A stretch of 64,000 nt of DNA, from the NCBI RefSeq assembly GCF_041435495.1, contig NZ_CP108644.1, forward strand, positions 3,209,501 through 3,273,500. Direction: 5' to 3'. The notes under the pieces were generated by a model. That model did not search any database. It was not told where the DNA came from and worked only from the letters and a program-made list of their open reading frames with translations. Below, piece after piece: positions 49,842-62,395 of this stretch; within the stretch, counting starts at the first letter, position 1; each line of letters opens with the position of its first letter. Made by a program: the position numbers and the translations under genes. The DNA is from Streptomyces sp. NBC_01116. GTDB taxonomy: Bacteria > Actinomycetota > Actinomycetes > Streptomycetales > Streptomycetaceae.

Positions 49842-50485
49842 GGGGAGTCCTTCGGTGCGAACTCGGTGACCTGGGTGATCCAGGGCGCGCTGTAGTTGCC
49901 GAGCTGCATCTTCTGGTCGTCCCAGGTGCCGAAGCGCGGGTTGACGTCGATGTCGAGGGCCTTCGACGCCTTGGTCAGGGCCTCGCCGACGACCTGCTGG
50001 CCGGCCGGTGTGCCGAGGTCCGCGCCGAGCGCCTCGGCGAGCTTCGGGAGCTGGACCTCCTGGCGCATGTCGGCGTCGATCTGGTCCGGGGCGACCCAGC
50101 GCTGCTGGAGCATCATCGCCTCGAACCGCTCCTCGCCGCCCTGCTGGGCGCCGCTGGCCTTCCGCATCTCCTGGATCTCCTTGCGGGTGACCGTGACCCC
50201 CGCGTCCGCCGCGGCGCGGTCGAGGATCCGGCCGAAGATCAGCCCGTGCAGCTTGGCGCGGTTGAGCTGGCCCGACTTGTTCACCAGCTGGGCGGCCTCC
50301 GGGGAGCTCTCCTGGGCGCTGCGGACGTCGGCGGCGCGGTCCTGGACCGTCGACACGTCGATCCGCTCGCCGCCCACGACGGCCGCGGCGCCGGGGTGGG
50401 ACTGGTTGCCGCAGGCCGTGAGGAGCGGCGCGGCGACGAGTGTCGCGGCGAGGACGGCGAGCGCGGTGCGACGACGGCGGTGCAA
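49829..50485 (-). CDS. SurA-like lipoprotein (peptidyl-prolyl isomerase family)
   Basis: A 218-residue lipoprotein. The signal peptide ends in LLTACG, so Cys25 is the lipid anchor. The SurA N-terminal chaperone region (about 40-160: ERIDVSTVQDRAADVRSAQ, then LIFGRILDRAAADAGVTVTRKEIQ) follows. It lacks an obvious parvulin catalytic domain. TTG 50485 was used as the start because GGGAGG lies 6 bases upstream and no ATG or GTG precedes a stop. Its 3' end lies in the 16-bp minisatellite. Confidence 0.82.
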   Translation of the reverse strand: MHRRRRTALAVLAATLVAAPLLTACGNQSHPGAAAVVGGERIDVSTVQDRAADVRSAQESSPEAAQLVNKSGQLNRAKLHGLIFGRILDRAAADAGVTVTRKEIQEMRKASGAQQGGEERFEAMMLQQRWVAPDQIDADMRQEVQLPKLAEALGADLGTPAGQQVVGEALTKASKALDIDVNPRFGTWDDQKMQLGNYSAPWITQVTEFAPKDSPAGA

Positions 50486-50504
50486 AGGAGCCTCCCGGGG
50501 AGAG

Positions 50505-50524
50505 TTTGTGCATCAGTGCACAAA
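50505..50524. promoter_or_regulatory. 20-bp palindromic candidate operator
   Basis: TTTGTGCATCAGTGCACAAA has 8-base arms that are perfectly complementary around a 4-base centre. It lies 20 bases upstream of the SurA-like lipoprotein start. I do not recognise the regulator. Confidence 0.65.
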
Positions 50525-50694
50525 GCCTTGCGGTGATCGATGTTAGGCAGTGGAGGTGGCCGGTGCCACTGATTCGACCAACGATTCGGGAGGAGTTGGG
50601 GATGTGGCCGGCAAATTGGTCGCGAAGGCGGTCGGGAAAGCGGTCCGGAACGTGCTCCGGAACGTGCCGCGGTGGGGTCGGTACGGGGGCGCCG

Positions 50695-52335
50695 TCAGCC
50701 CCCGCGGACGTCCCGCTGGTGGCTGAGCAGGCGTCGCAGGTCCATCGGCAGCGGGTGGTGCGGCCCGTAGGTGCGCTCGGCGTCGTACAGCAGGGCCTGG
50801 AGCTGCGCCCGGCCAGCGGTGTGGTCGCCGACCGCCAGGAGCAGTTGCCCGATGCGGTGCCGGATGTCGAGGGCGCGGCCGGGGTCGGAGGCGATCGGCC
50901 CGTAGGCGTTCTCGTAGTACGGGAGGACCGCGCGGTACTCGACCAGCGCGGCCCCGGCCTCACCGAGCTGTTCGAGGCACTGGGCGGCGTCGTAGCGGAA
51001 CTGGAGGGCCTGCGCGTCGGCCCGGCCCGCTTCGGCGGTGCGGTCCTCGGCGAGGCGTCGCAGCTCGGGCAGGGCGCGGCGGTACTGCCCGTCGTCCATG
51101 AGGGTCGCGGCGTACTGCTTGCGCAGGATGCGGACGACCGGTGAGTGCTCGCCGTGCTCGGCGGCGGCGGCCGGGAGCGTGGCGCCGAGGACGTCCACGG
51201 CCTGGGTGATCCGGCCCTCGCCGAGCAGCTTCTTGACCTCGTCCACGGCCCGCGCGACGTCCGGCCGGGCGGGCGGCGGGGTGCTCTGCCGGGGCAGGTG
51301 GGCGGGGCGCGCGGGGGCCGGTGCGACCGCCGGGGGCGGGGTGAAGGAGGGCGGGGCGCCGAGGGAGGGCGGCGGCGCGGCGAAGGCGGCGGGCGCGGGC
51401 ACGGAGGCCGGGGTCGCGACCCGGTCCGGCCAGGGGGCGTGCGGCCGCAGGAACGGGCGCGTCGGGTCGAGCGGGCCGGCAGGGGTCCCGTGCTTCGGGA
51501 GGAGCGGGGCGAGGTCCTCGTACACCTCCTGGGCGGAGGCGGGCCGGCCCTGGGGGTCCTTGGCGAGGAGCCTCAGCACGAGGGCCTCCAGCGCGGCGGG
51601 GACCTCGGGGCGGGTCCTGCGGACCGGGAGCGGGGGCTCGTAGAGGTGGCGGTGCAGGACGCCGAGCGCGGTGGACCCGGCGAACGGCACGTCACCGCTG
51701 AGGAGTTCGTGCAGGAGCACCCCGAGGGCGTACAGGTCGGTGTACGGGCCGACCGCGCCGCCCATCGCCTGCTCGGGGGCCATGTAGGCCGGGGAGCCGA
51801 TGGGTGAGCCGGTGTGCGTGAGGCGGGTGGTGTCCGTGTCGAGCACGGAGGCGACGCCGAGGTCGAGCACGGTGACGGTGCCGTCGGGCCGGACCATCAC
51901 GTTCCGGGGCTTGAGGTCGCGGTGGACGATCGGCACCGCGTGCACCGCGCAGAGGACCGCGCAGAGCTGGGCGGCGACCGCGACGGCCCACGGCCAGGGG
52001 TAGGGGCTGCTCTCGGCCAGATGGTCGGCGAGGTCGGAGCCCTCGACGTACTGCATGACGAGGTAGAGGTCGTCGTCGTCGCTGCCCGCGTCGTGGACGG
52101 TGACCAGGCCGGGGTGGTCGACCTGCGCGGTGACCCGGCACTCGCGGACGAACCGGCGGCGCAGCTCGTCGGCGGCGTCGCTGCCGGTGGGCCCGGCGAC
52201 CCGGTCGGGGCGCAGCAGCTTCACGGCGACGCGGCGGTCCAGGCGCCGGTCGTAGGCCGTCCAGACCTGGCCCATGCCGCCCTGGCCGAGGATGGTGGCC
52301 AGTTCGTACCGGTCGGCGATGATCCGCCCGCTCAC
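50695..52335 (-). CDS. Hanks-type Ser/Thr protein kinase
   Basis: A 546-residue soluble kinase. It has glycine loop LGQGGMGQVWTAYD (about 14-27), VAVKLL lysine, catalytic HRDLKPRNVM, and a DLG in place of the usual DFG (VLDLGVAS). APE is AYMAPEQ. After the kinase domain (to about 275), a Pro/Ala-rich linker leads to a helical, TPR-like C-terminal half (about 370-546). No membrane helix is present. GTG 52335 overlaps the upstream stop (GTGA), so it is coupled to the membrane gene upstream. Confidence 0.9.
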   Translation of the reverse strand: MSGRIIADRYELATILGQGGMGQVWTAYDRRLDRRVAVKLLRPDRVAGPTGSDAADELRRRFVRECRVTAQVDHPGLVTVHDAGSDDDDLYLVMQYVEGSDLADHLAESSPYPWPWAVAVAAQLCAVLCAVHAVPIVHRDLKPRNVMVRPDGTVTVLDLGVASVLDTDTTRLTHTGSPIGSPAYMAPEQAMGGAVGPYTDLYALGVLLHELLSGDVPFAGSTALGVLHRHLYEPPLPVRRTRPEVPAALEALVLRLLAKDPQGRPASAQEVYEDLAPLLPKHGTPAGPLDPTRPFLRPHAPWPDRVATPASVPAPAAFAAPPPSLGAPPSFTPPPAVAPAPARPAHLPRQSTPPPARPDVARAVDEVKKLLGEGRITQAVDVLGATLPAAAAEHGEHSPVVRILRKQYAATLMDDGQYRRALPELRRLAEDRTAEAGRADAQALQFRYDAAQCLEQLGEAGAALVEYRAVLPYYENAYGPIASDPGRALDIRHRIGQLLLAVGDHTAGRAQLQALLYDAERTYGPHHPLPMDLRRLLSHQRDVRGG

Positions 52336-52937
52336 CGGCCCTCGCCCTCCTTGCGGAGGTAGTCGCTCAGCTCGTCCAGCTCGGCACGGACCTGGTCGAG
52401 GCGCTGGGGCGCGGGGGCGGGCGTGGGCGGCGGGGTCCGCACGGTGTACGGGTTGGGCTGCGGGCTCTGCTGCTGGTGCGGCGGGTGCTGACCCTGCTGC
52501 CGGCGCTGGTGCTGGTGCTGCTGGTGCTGCTGGTACGGGAGTGGCGCGGGGTGCCCGGGAGCGGTGTACGGGGCCGGGGAGCCGAGGGCGCTGTAGTGGC
52601 GGATCTCCACGTACAGGTAATAGGTGATCACCCCGGCCAGCAGGGCGACGATCCAGACCATCATGAACAGCGCCGCCGCGTCCGACATGTCCTCGGGGTT
52701 GTCGGGTGTGTCCATGATGAAGCCGAACAGCGCGGCGTTGAGGGCGATCACGACCGCGAGCAGCACCCAGTCGCGCGGCCTGCGGGTGACGAACGCCAGC
52801 CGCAGCATCGCCACCCAGCCCAGCAGGCCGCAGCTCAGCACGGTCACCGTCACGAGGATCACGCGCACCGTCGTGAGCGTCCCCGGGGACGGCCGGGGTG
52901 TCGTCTGCTGCTGCGGCGTCGGGCCGTAGCCGTGCAT
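52332..52937 (-). CDS. unknown three-helix membrane protein, partner of the kinase
   Basis: A 201-residue protein with three membrane helices (about 25-47, 55-73, 85-105), a long Gln/Pro/His-rich linker (about 115-170) and a short coiled C-terminus (LDQVRAELDELSDYLRKE). It overlaps the kinase start, which suggests it anchors or senses for the kinase; inference. ATG 52937 follows AGGAG. Confidence 0.7.
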   Translation of the reverse strand: MHGYGPTPQQQTTPRPSPGTLTTVRVILVTVTVLSCGLLGWVAMLRLAFVTRRPRDWVLLAVVIALNAALFGFIMDTPDNPEDMSDAAALFMMVWIVALLAGVITYYLYVEIRHYSALGSPAPYTAPGHPAPLPYQQHQQHQHQRRQQGQHPPHQQQSPQPNPYTVRTPPPTPAPAPQRLDQVRAELDELSDYLRKEGEGR

Positions 52938-53110
52938 GTGCTGCTCCTGGGACGCGGATGTCGGACGTGTGGGGTGAGCGTATACACCTCCACCGACCGG
53001 GCGACCCCGGGTTGTGCAACCTCTGTTGTTATTGACCCGACCCTGCCGAGGGGGCGCTTTCCTCTCCTCACCGTCCGGCGTCGCGCGCCTCTCCTTCCGG
53101 AGCTTCACCC

Positions 53111-53839
53111 ATGCGTCTCATCACCCGTATATCCGTCAACACCGTCTGCGCGATGCCCCTGTTCGGTCTCGCCGCCTGCGGCACGGACTCCCCGAAGGAG
53201 ACCGGGCCGTTCGCCGGAGTGTCCGGCCCGGAGGTCGTGAACAAGGCCCTCACGAAGACGAACGAGGTCAAGTCCCCGCGGTTCGGGCTCGACATGACCC
53301 CCTCCGACGGCCGGGTCGAGGCCGACTTCGCCACGAGACTGGGAGGTGACTGCACCGGGACGATGACCATGGGCGGCACGGGCACGATGGAGGTCCGCAA
53401 GACCGGCGACACGGTCTACACGAAGCTCGACGAGGCCTTGCTGCGCGAGCAGTCGAAGGGTGAGCCGAAGGCGGACGTGGACGCGGCGGTCGAGTTGATC
53501 GCGGGCCGCTGGATGGAGTCGAAGGCGTCCGACCCGGACACCGAGGACTCCATCGAGTTCTGCGACCTGAAGGGCCTGCTGAAGGAGTTCGAGGCGGGCG
53601 ACAACGCCGCCCGCAAGAAGGGCCCCACGAAGGTCGCCGGCAAGCCCGCCCTGCGCCTCACGGAGAAGGAGGGCGCGGAGACGTTCACCATCGACGTCTC
53701 CGCCGAGGGCGCCCCGTACATCCTGCGCGTCGCGTCCCGGGGCGGCGAGGAGCCGATGACGATGAACCTGTCCGAGTTCGACGTGCCCGTCGTGGCGGAG
53801 AAGCCCGCCGCGAAGGACATCGTCGACCTGGAGCCGTAG
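53111..53839 (+). CDS. LppX/LprG-type lipoprotein
   Basis: A 242-residue lipoprotein. A signal peptide ending FGLAACG (Cys23 lipidated) precedes a beta-rich domain resembling LppX/LprAFG-type lipid-binding lipoproteins: MTPSDGRVEADFATRLGGD, IELIAGRWMES, and a conserved C-terminal strand. The cargo is not known. ATG 53111 has GGAG 9 bases upstream. Confidence 0.8.
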   Translation: MRLITRISVNTVCAMPLFGLAACGTDSPKETGPFAGVSGPEVVNKALTKTNEVKSPRFGLDMTPSDGRVEADFATRLGGDCTGTMTMGGTGTMEVRKTGDTVYTKLDEALLREQSKGEPKADVDAAVELIAGRWMESKASDPDTEDSIEFCDLKGLLKEFEAGDNAARKKGPTKVAGKPALRLTEKEGAETFTIDVSAEGAPYILRVASRGGEEPMTMNLSEFDVPVVAEKPAAKDIVDLEP

Positions 53840-53871
53840 GCATCAGCCTCTCGCGGGCCCGCCGCCCTCGG

Positions 53872-54552
53872 TCACCCGGCCGCCGGGGCTCCGCCCGTGA
53901 AGTCCACCTCGGCCGCCGGCAGTACGCGTATCCGGCGGCCCGGGAAGCGGAGGTTGCGGTAGATCTCGTTGTGGTGCGCGACGGACGCCTCCGGCGCGGC
54001 GTACGGGCCCGGGCCGGGCCGGACGGACGTGGTGTGCCCGTCCGCGACGAGGACCACGTCGTACCCGCGGCTCAGCGCCTGCCGGGCCGTGGACTCGACG
54101 CAGATCTCGGTGGCGAAACCGGTGACGACGACCTCGGTGACCCCCCTGGCCCGCAGGACCGCGTCCAGGTCCGTGTCCAGGAAGCTGTCCGGGGCGGCCT
54201 TGGGCACGACCGTCTCACCCGGGGCGGGGGCCAGTTCGGGCACGATCCGCCAGCCCTCGGTCCCGGGCTCCAGCTCCTCGTCCCGCTGCTGCACCAGCAC
54301 CACGGGCGCACCGGCCGCCCTGGCCCGCCGCTGGAGACCGGCGATGGCCGCGACGGTGCCGGAAGCCCGGTACGCCATCGCCACCAGGGCGTTCTGCATG
54401 TCGATGACGAGGAGAGCCGGGGCGTGCGCGGGCGTCGAGGCCTGCACGGGCGTCCGGGCAGGCCCGGGCGTCACGGTGGGCGCTGCGCCCGGACGGGCGG
54501 AGATCGCGCTGGGCGCCGGGCCCCGCCCCGGCGCTTCGGTCCTGGGCGTCAC
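53872..54552 (-). CDS. isochorismatase-family cysteine hydrolase
   Basis: A 226-residue hydrolase of the isochorismatase fold. ALLVIDMQNALVAMA carries the catalytic Asp. FATEICVESTARQAL carries the nucleophilic Cys. It hydrolyses an amide or vinyl ether of unknown substrate. GTG 54552 gives GTGA overlap with the upstream gene, but adds 35 Ala/Pro-rich residues before the domain; GTG 54447 is an alternative. Confidence 0.83.
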   Translation of the reverse strand: MTPRTEAPGRGPAPSAISARPGAAPTVTPGPARTPVQASTPAHAPALLVIDMQNALVAMAYRASGTVAAIAGLQRRARAAGAPVVLVQQRDEELEPGTEGWRIVPELAPAPGETVVPKAAPDSFLDTDLDAVLRARGVTEVVVTGFATEICVESTARQALSRGYDVVLVADGHTTSVRPGPGPYAAPEASVAHHNEIYRNLRFPGRRIRVLPAAEVDFTGGAPAAG

Positions 54553-55295
54553 AGTCGGTGCCGTACCCAGACGTTGGGCTCGACGTAGACCGCGTAACCG
54601 TGCGCGAGCGCGCAGTGCACCGGCACGAGCGCCCCCGGCACCTCCACCGGACCGTCCGTGTCGAACGGCAGCCCGGTCCACTCCCGCCACTGGGCGAGCG
54701 ACCCGCGCACGGTCATCGACACGGTGGCGACCGAGTCCACCTTCCCGCCCGCCCGGGCGTGCACCCGGAGCCAGGCGTCCTCGGGCAGCCCGTCCTCGGC
54801 CCGGGTGAGCCGGGCGTACTCCTCCATCGGCAGACCGGACCGCAGGTGCTTGCCGTTCGGCCGCACCGGGGCGACGACCTGCCCGAAGCCGAGCCGTCGC
54901 GCGTTGTCGCGCATCGCGGCGAGCATCCGGCCCGATATGCCCTTGCCCAGATGGCCGGTGGCCACCGTGATGTCGATCGCGCTGACCGTGTCGGGCGTGT
55001 TCCCGCGCCGCAGGTCCGAGAACGCCCACAGCAGCACCTGGTCCCAGCCGCCGACGGGCAGTTCGCCGCGTCCGGGGGCGTCCAGCAGGAAGGGCACGCT
55101 GAACGCGCGCGCGACCACGGCGCCCTCGGGATCGGTGGCGACCAGCACGTACTGGGGGAACTCGACGGCGATCCGCGGGAAGTTCGCCCAGCCGACGAGG
55201 TCCTCCAGGATGAAGTCCGGCCAGGTGTCCGGCATGCGGTCCAGGGCGCCGGCCAGCTCGGGGCGTTCGGCGAGGGTGGTGATGTTCAGCTCCAT
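54549..55295 (-). CDS. GNAT-like acetyltransferase
   Basis: A 248-residue GNAT-like protein. DTVSAIDITVATGHLGKGISGRMLAAM (about 130-155) fits the acetyl-CoA motif A region (Q/RxxGxG/A) in a variant form. Substrate unknown. Coupled to the isochorismatase-like gene downstream by GTGA. Confidence 0.65.
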   Translation of the reverse strand: MELNITTLAERPELAGALDRMPDTWPDFILEDLVGWANFPRIAVEFPQYVLVATDPEGAVVARAFSVPFLLDAPGRGELPVGGWDQVLLWAFSDLRRGNTPDTVSAIDITVATGHLGKGISGRMLAAMRDNARRLGFGQVVAPVRPNGKHLRSGLPMEEYARLTRAEDGLPEDAWLRVHARAGGKVDSVATVSMTVRGSLAQWREWTGLPFDTDGPVEVPGALVPVHCALAHGYAVYVEPNVWVRHRL

Positions 55296-55509
55296 GCGCG
55301 CGACCCTAAACAGCCTCCGCCGCTCCCACCAGCGAATATCGGCGTGGGGGCCACCGCACACACCGGCGCGGGCCACCGCGCGCACCGGCGCGATCCGGCC
55401 GGAACCGGCTGCCGGAACGGGCTGTAACCGGCCGGAACCATGAGGTGTCCATGTCGCGTCCCCACCCGTGACTTCGCACCCTGTGCGCCACTCGTCGAGG
55501 AGCAGACCC

Positions 55510-56172
55510 ATGACCCAGCCCGGCACCGCACCGCCCCGCCCCCGGAGAGCCGCCGGGTGCCTCCAGAGCATCGTCGTGCTCGCGGTGATCCTCGGTCTGG
55601 GCTACGGGGCGTCCAAGATCTTCGGCGACGACTCCGCGAAGTCGTCCTCGAACTCCTCCTCGTCCTCGTCCGCTTCGGACGGCAAGGGCGGCTCGTGGGA
55701 GGTCGGTGACTGCGGAGGCCCGGACCCGGAGAACAAGCCGGACGGCTACCGCGCCTTCGACTGCGACGAGTCGGGCGCGACCTTCGAGGCCCTGAAGATC
55801 GAGGACGCGAGCTTCCTGCCGAACGCGATCCAGTGCCCGGCCGGTACGGACCTGATCATCCAGGTCTCGCGGGTCTTCGGCTCCGGCGACGACAAGAAGA
55901 GCGGCGGCATTCCGACCAACACGGTCTGCGGCCGCAACCTGGCGGGCGACCACCCCGGCGACGCGGGCGCCGGCGGCGGCCAGTTGGTCGAGGGCGACTG
56001 CATCTCCGCGACGGCCAAGGAGATCGCCTGCACCTCGGCCGGGGCGGCCGACTTCAAGGTCCTGGGCCTCGTCAAGGAGAAGACCGAGTGCCCGGCGGCG
56101 ACCACGGAGCCGATGCAGCTGATGATGGCGATGGGCCGCCCGTACGACGTCATCTGCGGCGGCAAGGTCTGA
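55510..56172 (+). CDS. secreted or membrane-anchored Cys-rich protein of unknown function
   Basis: A 220-residue protein. A single hydrophobic anchor (about 17-35) precedes a Ser-rich stalk (about 42-58), and an external domain with about eight cysteines (VGDCGGPDP, AFDCDES, AIQCPAG, TVCGRNL, EGDCISA, IACTSAG, TECPAAT, VICGGKV), which probably form disulfides. LVEGDCISATAKEIACTSAG is the most motif-like part. No recognised family. ATG 55510 follows GAGGAG. Confidence 0.75.
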   Translation: MTQPGTAPPRPRRAAGCLQSIVVLAVILGLGYGASKIFGDDSAKSSSNSSSSSSASDGKGGSWEVGDCGGPDPENKPDGYRAFDCDESGATFEALKIEDASFLPNAIQCPAGTDLIIQVSRVFGSGDDKKSGGIPTNTVCGRNLAGDHPGDAGAGGGQLVEGDCISATAKEIACTSAGAADFKVLGLVKEKTECPAATTEPMQLMMAMGRPYDVICGGKV

Positions 56173-56215
56173 GACCCGCCCGCTCCCGGCGCGGCGGCGG
56201 CCGGTCAGCAGCCGC

Positions 56216-57010
56216 TCAGCCGCCGCACTGGGTGAGCATGGCCCGCTTGTCGGCGGCCGTGACCGGGAGTCCGTACTTCAGCGAGACCTGGGCGAACCGC
56301 ACCGCGTAGGAGCAGCGGACCGGCTTGTACGGGGGCAGCCAGGAGGCGGGGCCGGAGTCCCGCTTGGCGTTGTTGGCCGGGCCGTCCACCGGGATGAGGT
56401 TGAGCGGGTCGTTGGCGATCCGCTCGCGCTTCGCCTCGTTCCAGCGGGCGGCGCCCATCTGCCAGTCGTAGGACAGCGGCATCACATGGTCGATCTGCAC
56501 CTTGGTCGCCTGCTGCTTGCGCCAGTCGATGCGCTCGCCGGTGTAGGGGTCCTGGAGGGTCATCGACATGACCACGCAGTCGGATCCGGCCTTGTGCTCG
56601 ATGTCCTTGCCGTCCCGGGCGAGCAGGTCGTTGCGGGTGTCGCAGCCGTTGCGGGCGAGCGGGATGCCGTCGATCCCGTCCTTCCACGCGTAGCCGAACC
56701 TCTTCCGCTCGTAGCCGGTCTTCGGGCCGCGCCCCTTGGTGGCCACCTTCTCGATGATCTGCCGGGCGGCGGCCCGGTCCGCGTCGGTGGTGAGGGGGGC
56801 CAGGCCCGGCTTCGTACCGTCGGGGTTGTCCAGCGGGCTGGCGCCGAAGCCCTCGGCGGACCGCGCGCCGCCGTTGGTCCCGCCGCTCGCGCCGGCTCCG
56901 CCGCCGCCGTCGGCCGCGAGGTCGTCGGGGCCGCAGCCGCCCGCCAGGGCGATCGCGACGAGAGCGCCGATGGCGGGCAGGGCCGCGCGGTACGTACGGG
57001 GAGCTATCAC
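56216..57010 (-). CDS. secreted HNH-family nuclease lipoprotein (DUF1524-like)
   Basis: A 264-residue lipoprotein. The lipobox is ALAGGC (Cys26). The C-terminal half carries an HNH/GmrSD-type core: QIDHVMPLSYDWQMGA (metal His), NDPLNLIPVDGPANNAKRD, and SWLPP. It probably cleaves extracellular DNA for nutrients or competition. GTG 57010 follows AGGACGG. Confidence 0.85.
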   Translation of the reverse strand: MIAPRTYRAALPAIGALVAIALAGGCGPDDLAADGGGGAGASGGTNGGARSAEGFGASPLDNPDGTKPGLAPLTTDADRAAARQIIEKVATKGRGPKTGYERKRFGYAWKDGIDGIPLARNGCDTRNDLLARDGKDIEHKAGSDCVVMSMTLQDPYTGERIDWRKQQATKVQIDHVMPLSYDWQMGAARWNEAKRERIANDPLNLIPVDGPANNAKRDSGPASWLPPYKPVRCSYAVRFAQVSLKYGLPVTAADKRAMLTQCGG

Positions 57011-57183
57011 GTGAAGCCGTCCTGACGGGGAGAAAGCCGAACGCCGAGAATCCTATGGGCGTCTTCCCCGCCGGGGCGCTTCCATGAGCGCGCTCCCGCA
57101 CTCACCCGCCTGTCGAGGCCCGAACCGGCCCAGGTCTCCGGTTCCCGACCTCCGGCCCGGACCTCCGGTTCCCGTCCCCCGGG

Positions 57184-58068
57184 TCACACCTTCCCGATGC
57201 CGAGGGTGTTCTCGGCAGGCAGCATCCCCGAGCCGATGACCTCCAGCCAGGGCCCCTCCAGCAGCTCCACCAGCCGCTCGCGCCCCGGCTCCCCCAGCGC
57301 CCGCCACGGCACGGCGGCCTCCTCGTCGGTGCGCAGCTCCACCTTCGCGCGCAGCTCGCGCCCGGCGCCCGTGGCCGTGCCGTCCGCCGCGGTCAACCCG
57401 CGCTCCTGGAGCCGCCGCAGGGCCGCGCCCCACACCTCCGCGCCCCATCCCCGGCTCGCGAACACCTCGGTGGACGCCGCCCCGACCGCCGCGAAGGAGA
57501 CCAGCGACTCGACCGGGTCGAGGCCTGCCCCCGTCAGTGCGGCGATGTGCCCGTCGCCCCGGTGTTCACGCAGAACGGTCGCCGCCTGCCAGAGCACCAG
57601 GTGCGGGGCGTCCGGCCAGGGCAGGCCGGAGTTGGCGGGCCCGAGGCCGTCCGGGACCGGCTGCACCGCCCGAGAGGTGCGGGCGGCCTCCGCCGCGCGG
57701 CGGGCCAGTGCGGCGGCCTCCGTGAACTCCGGGCCCTCCACGCGGTCCCCGAACAGGGCCCGGTAGGACCGGTCGACCGCCCGCAGCCGGACCGCGAGAA
57801 CGTCCTCGGGGGCGGCGGTCGCCCAGACGGCGGGAACATGGCGCCCCACCATCTCCGGCGCGTAGCTGTGAAACGTCCGCACCACCTCATCGGCACCCAC
57901 CGGTCCCAGCGGGGCCGCCCGCCAGGCGAAGTAGCTCGACCAGCGCCCCTCGGTGTCGTACCCGAGCGCGGCGGCCTCCTCGAAGGCTTCGGGGGCGTAG
58001 TACAGAACGGCGTGCAGGGGCTCCAGGAGGTGCCACATCTGCCGCACGCGGGTCGGTTCTCCGGTCAT
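57184..58068 (-). CDS. SCO6745-like family protein
   Basis: A 294-residue protein that resembles a widespread actinobacterial family of unknown function known from SCO6745. It has Trp/His-rich N-terminus VRQMWHLLEPLHAVLYYAP, LPWPDAPHLVLWQAATVLREHRGDGHIAAL near 170, and a winged-helix-like C-terminus (LRRLQERGLTAAD). ATG 58068 was chosen over the GTG three codons earlier. It is divergent from the TetR gene and probably its target. Confidence 0.8.
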   Translation of the reverse strand: MTGEPTRVRQMWHLLEPLHAVLYYAPEAFEEAAALGYDTEGRWSSYFAWRAAPLGPVGADEVVRTFHSYAPEMVGRHVPAVWATAAPEDVLAVRLRAVDRSYRALFGDRVEGPEFTEAAALARRAAEAARTSRAVQPVPDGLGPANSGLPWPDAPHLVLWQAATVLREHRGDGHIAALTGAGLDPVESLVSFAAVGAASTEVFASRGWGAEVWGAALRRLQERGLTAADGTATGAGRELRAKVELRTDEEAAVPWRALGEPGRERLVELLEGPWLEVIGSGMLPAENTLGIGKV

Positions 58069-58100
58069 GGTCTCCACCTTCCCGGACGGGAGTCGTGAAT

Positions 58101-58182
58101 CTTGCCAGTGACTAGATCAGATCTCCAGCATGCGCGCCCCATCAGAACTTGTCAATGACTAGATGCCGGATAGGGTGCTGCC
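58101..58182. promoter_or_regulatory. divergent promoters and duplicated TetR operator
   Basis: CTTG(C/T)CA(G/A)TGACTAGAT occurs twice, at 58101-58117 and 58148-58164. On the plus strand TTGTCA (58149-58154), 16 bases, TAGGGT (58171-58176) lies 6 bases before ATG 58183, so the tetR mRNA is probably leaderless. On the minus strand TTGACA and, 17 bases on, CATGCT form the promoter of the SCO6745-like gene. The duplicated element overlaps both promoters, as expected for autoregulation. Confidence 0.75.
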
Positions 58183-58764
58183 ATGAGCAGCGAGCGCACC
58201 TACCACCACGGCGACCTGCGGCGCGTGATCCTGGACGCCGCCCTCGACGTCATCGCGACGAACGGCCCCGGGTCCCTGAGCCTGCGCGACCTGGCCCGGC
58301 GGGCCGGCGTCTCGCACGCCGCGCCGGCGCACCACTTCAAGGACCGCACCGGCCTGCTGACCGCCGTGGCCGCCGAGGGGTACGCACTGTTCGCCGACGC
58401 GCTGACCGGGGCGCCGGACCTCCGGGAGCGGGGCGTCGCGTACGTACGGTTCGCGGCGACGCACCCCGCGCACTTCCAGGTGATGTTCCAGCCGGACCTG
58501 CACCGCACCGACGACCCGGACCTCCTTGCCGCCCGCGCCCGGGCGACCGAGGCCGTGCGCGCGGGCGTCGCGGACCTCCCGCCGGCCGGCCGGGGCGAGG
58601 ACGACCGCCTCGCGGGCCTGGCCGCGTGGTCACTGGCCCACGGCTTCGCGACCCTGCTGCTCAGCGGCAACCTGGCCGACGCGGTGGAGGGCCGGGCCCC
58701 GGAGGCCGTCTTCCGGTCCCTCACCGGCCTGATCTTCACGTCGGACGGCAGGGAGGACGAATGA
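58183..58764 (+). CDS. TetR-family repressor
   Basis: A 193-residue regulator. The helix-turn-helix is YHHGDLRRVILDAALDVIATNGPGSLSLRDLARRAGVSHAAPAHHFKDRTGL (about 8-60). The C-terminal ligand domain is ordinary in length and contains WSLAHGFATLLL. It is divergent from the SCO6745-like gene with a shared operator. Confidence 0.93.
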   Translation: MSSERTYHHGDLRRVILDAALDVIATNGPGSLSLRDLARRAGVSHAAPAHHFKDRTGLLTAVAAEGYALFADALTGAPDLRERGVAYVRFAATHPAHFQVMFQPDLHRTDDPDLLAARARATEAVRAGVADLPPAGRGEDDRLAGLAAWSLAHGFATLLLSGNLADAVEGRAPEAVFRSLTGLIFTSDGREDE

Positions 58765-58800
58765 CGGGCGGAAGGACGGCGGACAGGCCGACAGCGGGGA

Positions 58801-58855
58801 GGACCGCTGCGCGTCGGCCCGCCGGAGGCCCGGCGGGGCCGACGCGCAGCGGTCC
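58801..58855. terminator. 25-bp bidirectional hairpin terminator
   Basis: Arms 58801-58825 and 58830-58855 pair over 25 bp with one bulged base and a 4-base loop. It lies between convergent tetR (ends 58764) and mfd (ends 58862). Confidence 0.93.
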
Positions 58856-58861
58856 CCGGAC

Positions 58862-62395
<3,534 letters not shown>

